Assembly: GCA_025408425.1 (NCBI GenBank)
Contig: JANXYX010000025.1
Location: forward strand, 1-49,292
Length of the DNA stretch: 49,292 bases
Direction of reading: 5' to 3'
Source of the DNA: Granulicella sp.
GTDB lineage: Bacteria > Acidobacteriota > Terriglobia > Terriglobales > Acidobacteriaceae
Of this stretch, positions 49,241-49,292 are shown one piece after another. A program made the translations under genes and the position numbers. The stretch's first letter is position 1, and every line of letters starts with the position of its first letter. Below the pieces are notes generated by a model that was not told where the DNA came from, ran no database searches, and saw nothing but the letters and a program-made list of their open reading frames with translations.

Positions 49241-49292
49241 GCTGGGCTAGAGTTGAGCAAGGAAGGTTAGCAGGTCGGGGTTATCCCGCCAG

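Overview
The window looks like a chromosomal stretch of a soil bacterium of the Acidobacteriota (class Terriglobia). Reasons: a heterotroph of middling GC content with paired MacB-type permeases, a PQQ-dehydrogenase look-alike that seems to have lost its catalytic aspartate, and a respiratory complex I operon linked to 2-oxoacid:ferredoxin oxidoreductases. The assignment rests on gene content read by eye, not on a database search.

Left end (1-7.7 kb): the 3' part of a tyrosine recombinase abuts a tRNA-Leu(UAA), the usual end of an integrated element. Two tandem MacB/FtsX-type permeases, a small zinc-ribbon-like protein, a large TPR-rich lytic transglycosylase on the minus strand, and an ECF sigma factor overlapping its anti-sigma partner follow.

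Central accessory part (7.9-17.9 kb): an ATP-grasp ligase and a polysaccharide deacetylase; a Tat-exported flavin amine oxidase with an exported RidA-type imine deaminase; protoporphyrinogen oxidase (hemY) with a radical SAM/SPASM enzyme on the minus strand; a divergent nitronate monooxygenase-type enzyme with a CRP-like palindrome midway between the two start codons; and a small gene resembling the EACC1 component of bacterial conflict systems, followed by an overlapping, apparently truncated partner.

Energy block (18.1-39.2 kb, all major genes on the plus strand): korA-korB (2-oxoacid, probably 2-oxoglutarate, ferredoxin oxidoreductase), nifJ (pyruvate:ferredoxin oxidoreductase) overlapping a dihydroorotate-dehydrogenase-like gene, then nuoABCDIHJKLM-M2-N. 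No nuoE, nuoF or nuoG lies in the operon, and there are two NuoM subunits. The simplest reading is that the 2-oxoacid oxidoreductases reduce ferredoxin and this complex couples ferredoxin to the quinone pool with proton pumping, or runs in reverse.

Right end (39.5-49.3 kb): a quinoprotein-like beta-propeller, a HGSNAT-like membrane acyltransferase, a TIM-barrel sugar isomerase, a YwiC-like membrane protein and a frameshifted DUF3303 gene. A small island-like interval then holds hipBA and a metallophosphoesterase, bounded by a 3' fragment of a tRNA-Leu and an intact tRNA-Leu(CAA) that share a 30-bp near-identical core. The last 400 bases carry two micro-ORFs with a terminator and a cluster of TTATGT inverted repeats.
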